Shown here one piece after another: positions 62,711 to 64,000 of a DNA stretch of 64,000 nucleotides. A program made the position numbers and the translations under genes. The notes beneath the pieces are model-generated. The model made no database searches. It was given only the letters and a program-made list of their open reading frames with translations, and was not told the origin of the DNA. How positions within the stretch are numbered: position 1 is the first letter of the stretch; each line of letters opens with the position of its first letter. This stretch comes from Shinella sp. UYSO24 (GTDB taxonomy: Bacteria > Pseudomonadota > Alphaproteobacteria > Rhizobiales > Rhizobiaceae), in NCBI GenBank assembly GCA_902167985.1, contig CABHNZ010000005.1, forward strand, positions 264,073 to 328,072, in the 5' to 3' direction.

Positions 62711-64000
62711 TCAGACCTTCGGATTATGCGGCTGGAAGAGTTTTCCCTTTTCGCCGATCAGCACGAAGATGAAGCCGATTAGCGAGACCGAGAAGAAGCC
62801 CGCGACCATTGGCAGGGCCGTGCCGTTGAAGGACTGGCCGATCGCCGCGCCGAGCGCTGCGCCGCCGACGGTGCCCATGAAGCCGAGGACAGAGGATGCG
62901 GTGCCGGCGACATGGCCGAGCGGTTCCATCGCCAGCGAGTTGAAGTTCGAGGCGATCCAGCCGAACTGGAACATGGTCAGCGCAAAGAGCGCGAGGAAGA
63001 GCAGGAAGGGCATGGGCTCGCTGCTCATCCACTGGATCATGAACCAGATGAAGGTCACGGTCATGAAGCCGAGGAGTGCCGCGTGCGACAGCCTGCGCAT
63101 GCCGAACTTGCCGACCAGCCGCGAGTTCAGGAAGGCCGAGAAGGACATGAACAGCGCGACGGCGGCAAAGGCCACGGGGAAGAGTTCGCCGAGCTGGTAG
63201 ATGCCGACATAGACCTGCTGGGCAGAGTTGATGAAGCCGAAGAGCGCGCCGAAGATGAAGGTGCTGGCAATCGCGTAGCAGAGCGCGACGCGGTTGGTGA
63301 GGACGATACGGAAGCCGCCCAGAACGGAAGAGATCGTCAGCGGGCGAACGTCCGCCTGAGCGAGCGTCTCGGGCAGGCGGCGGGCGACCCAGATCAGGAC
63401 CAGCACGGCGACGATCGCCATGAAGACGAAGATGAGGTGCCAATCACCGAAGATCATCACGGTCTGGCCAAGGCCGGGGGCGACGACGGAACGATCATGA
63501 AGACCATCATGATCAGCGACATGACTTCCGCCATGCGCGGCCGCCGTAAATGTCACGGACGATCGAGACCGAAATGACGCGGGTTGCGGCCGAGCCGATG
63601 CCCTGGGCAAAGCGCAGCGCGAGCAGGGCGGCAAAGGACGGCACGAAGATGACGGCGATCGCCGACAGGACGTAGATCACCAGCCCGACGATGAGCGGGA
63701 TCCGGCGGCCGAAGCGGTCCGAGATCGGGCCGTAGAAGAGCTGCGCCACGCCGAAGCCGAAGAGATAGGCGGATACGACATACTGGCGATGGTTGGGGTC
63801 CTCGACGCCCAAGGAGGCGCCGATCTGTTGCAGGGCGGGAAGCATGATGTCGATGGCGAGCGCATTGAGCGCCATGAGGGCCGCCATCATCGCAATAAAT
63901 TCGATCCGGCCGACTGACGCGAGGCCGTCGGCGCCGATTGTGAAGGATTTGTCACAGAGTGTTTCCTGAATAACGTGAAAGGCGCCGTTGATGCGGCGCC
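62711..64000 (-). CDS. Bcr/CflA-type MFS drug efflux transporter (two frameshifts, 5' end at or beyond window edge)
   Basis: A 12-helix major facilitator of the DHA1 Bcr/CflA group, a proton-driven exporter of drugs or metabolites. Visible: helix 1 region ALMALNALAIDIMLPALQQI, motif A FYGPISDRFGRRIPLIVGLV, FAQGIGSAATRVISVSIVRD, and later helices ending GFFSVSLIGFIFVLIGEKGK. Single bases are missing near 63535 and 63489; repair gives DIYGGRAMAEVMSLIMM and FMIVPVVAPGLGQTVMIFGD. The open frame extends to the window edge (through SVGRIEFIAMMAALMALN) with no obvious start, so the true N-terminus may lie outside. Confidence 0.9.

Overview
The window is a GC-rich (roughly 60-63%) chromosomal segment of an alphaproteobacterium, almost certainly a member of the Rhizobiaceae (Rhizobium/Agrobacterium/Sinorhizobium-like). 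Supporting evidence: a CckA hybrid kinase next to recA and alaS, a Cys-poor DksA, a Tme-type malic enzyme with a C-terminal phosphotransacetylase-like domain, a class II DAHP synthase, BluB behind a cobalamin riboswitch, and a giant coiled-coil protein that I identify as a homologue of the growth pole ring protein (GPR in Agrobacterium, RgsE in Sinorhizobium). It reads as core chromosome; I see no prophage, IS element, CRISPR array, plasmid function, rRNA or tRNA.

Layout. 1-11.0 kb: start of a peptide-deformylase-like gene (minus), Mg2+ transporter mgtE, a MerR regulator with a near-perfect operator, molybdenum-cofactor genes mobA/mobB and moaA, a chemoreceptor, an atypical APH-fold kinase, a DUF971 protein, a PPOX flavoprotein and a GGDEF protein. 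11-19 kb: fumC, an L,D-transpeptidase, gph, rpiA, a DUF2059 protein and glutathione reductase. 19-31 kb: DAHP synthase, TadG/TadE-like proteins, NAD synthetase, riboswitch plus bluB, a secreted DUF2865-like protein, tme, an LpxH-like phosphatase and a dipeptide epimerase. 31-35.5 kb: a four-gene Mla-type lipid transport operon (permease, ATPase, MCE protein, lipoprotein). 35.8-42.5 kb: the 2230-residue GPR-like gene, divergent from an Hpt-domain gene and a ferredoxin. 43.8-44.4 kb: a gene-free stretch that may encode a small RNA on the minus strand. 44.4-50.8 kb: DUF922 protein, folP-folB-folK, a secreted protein, the ycjX-ycjF pair and a SixA-like phosphatase. 51-60 kb: dksA, a FliO-like protein, cckA, recA and alaS. 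60-64 kb: ttcA, an inositol monophosphatase family gene, an AT-richer endonuclease/exonuclease/phosphatase gene that looks like an insertion, and a Bcr/CflA-type efflux pump running off the right edge.

Functionally the segment mixes cofactor synthesis (Moco, folate, NAD, B12 lower ligand), central carbon enzymes (FumC, Tme, RpiA, Gph), envelope building (L,D-transpeptidase, Mla system, GPR-like polar growth scaffold) and cell-cycle or stress control (CckA, Hpt protein, DksA, RecA with an SOS-like operator).

A key caution: about 37 single-base deletions break some 20 genes, including recA, folP, nadE, gor and cckA. In every case I could resolve, adding back one base (usually shortening-repair of a 2-5 base homopolymer) restores a full family-typical protein. 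I therefore annotate these as intact genes carrying probable sequencing or assembly errors, give the full corrected span, and name the approximate site of each deletion.
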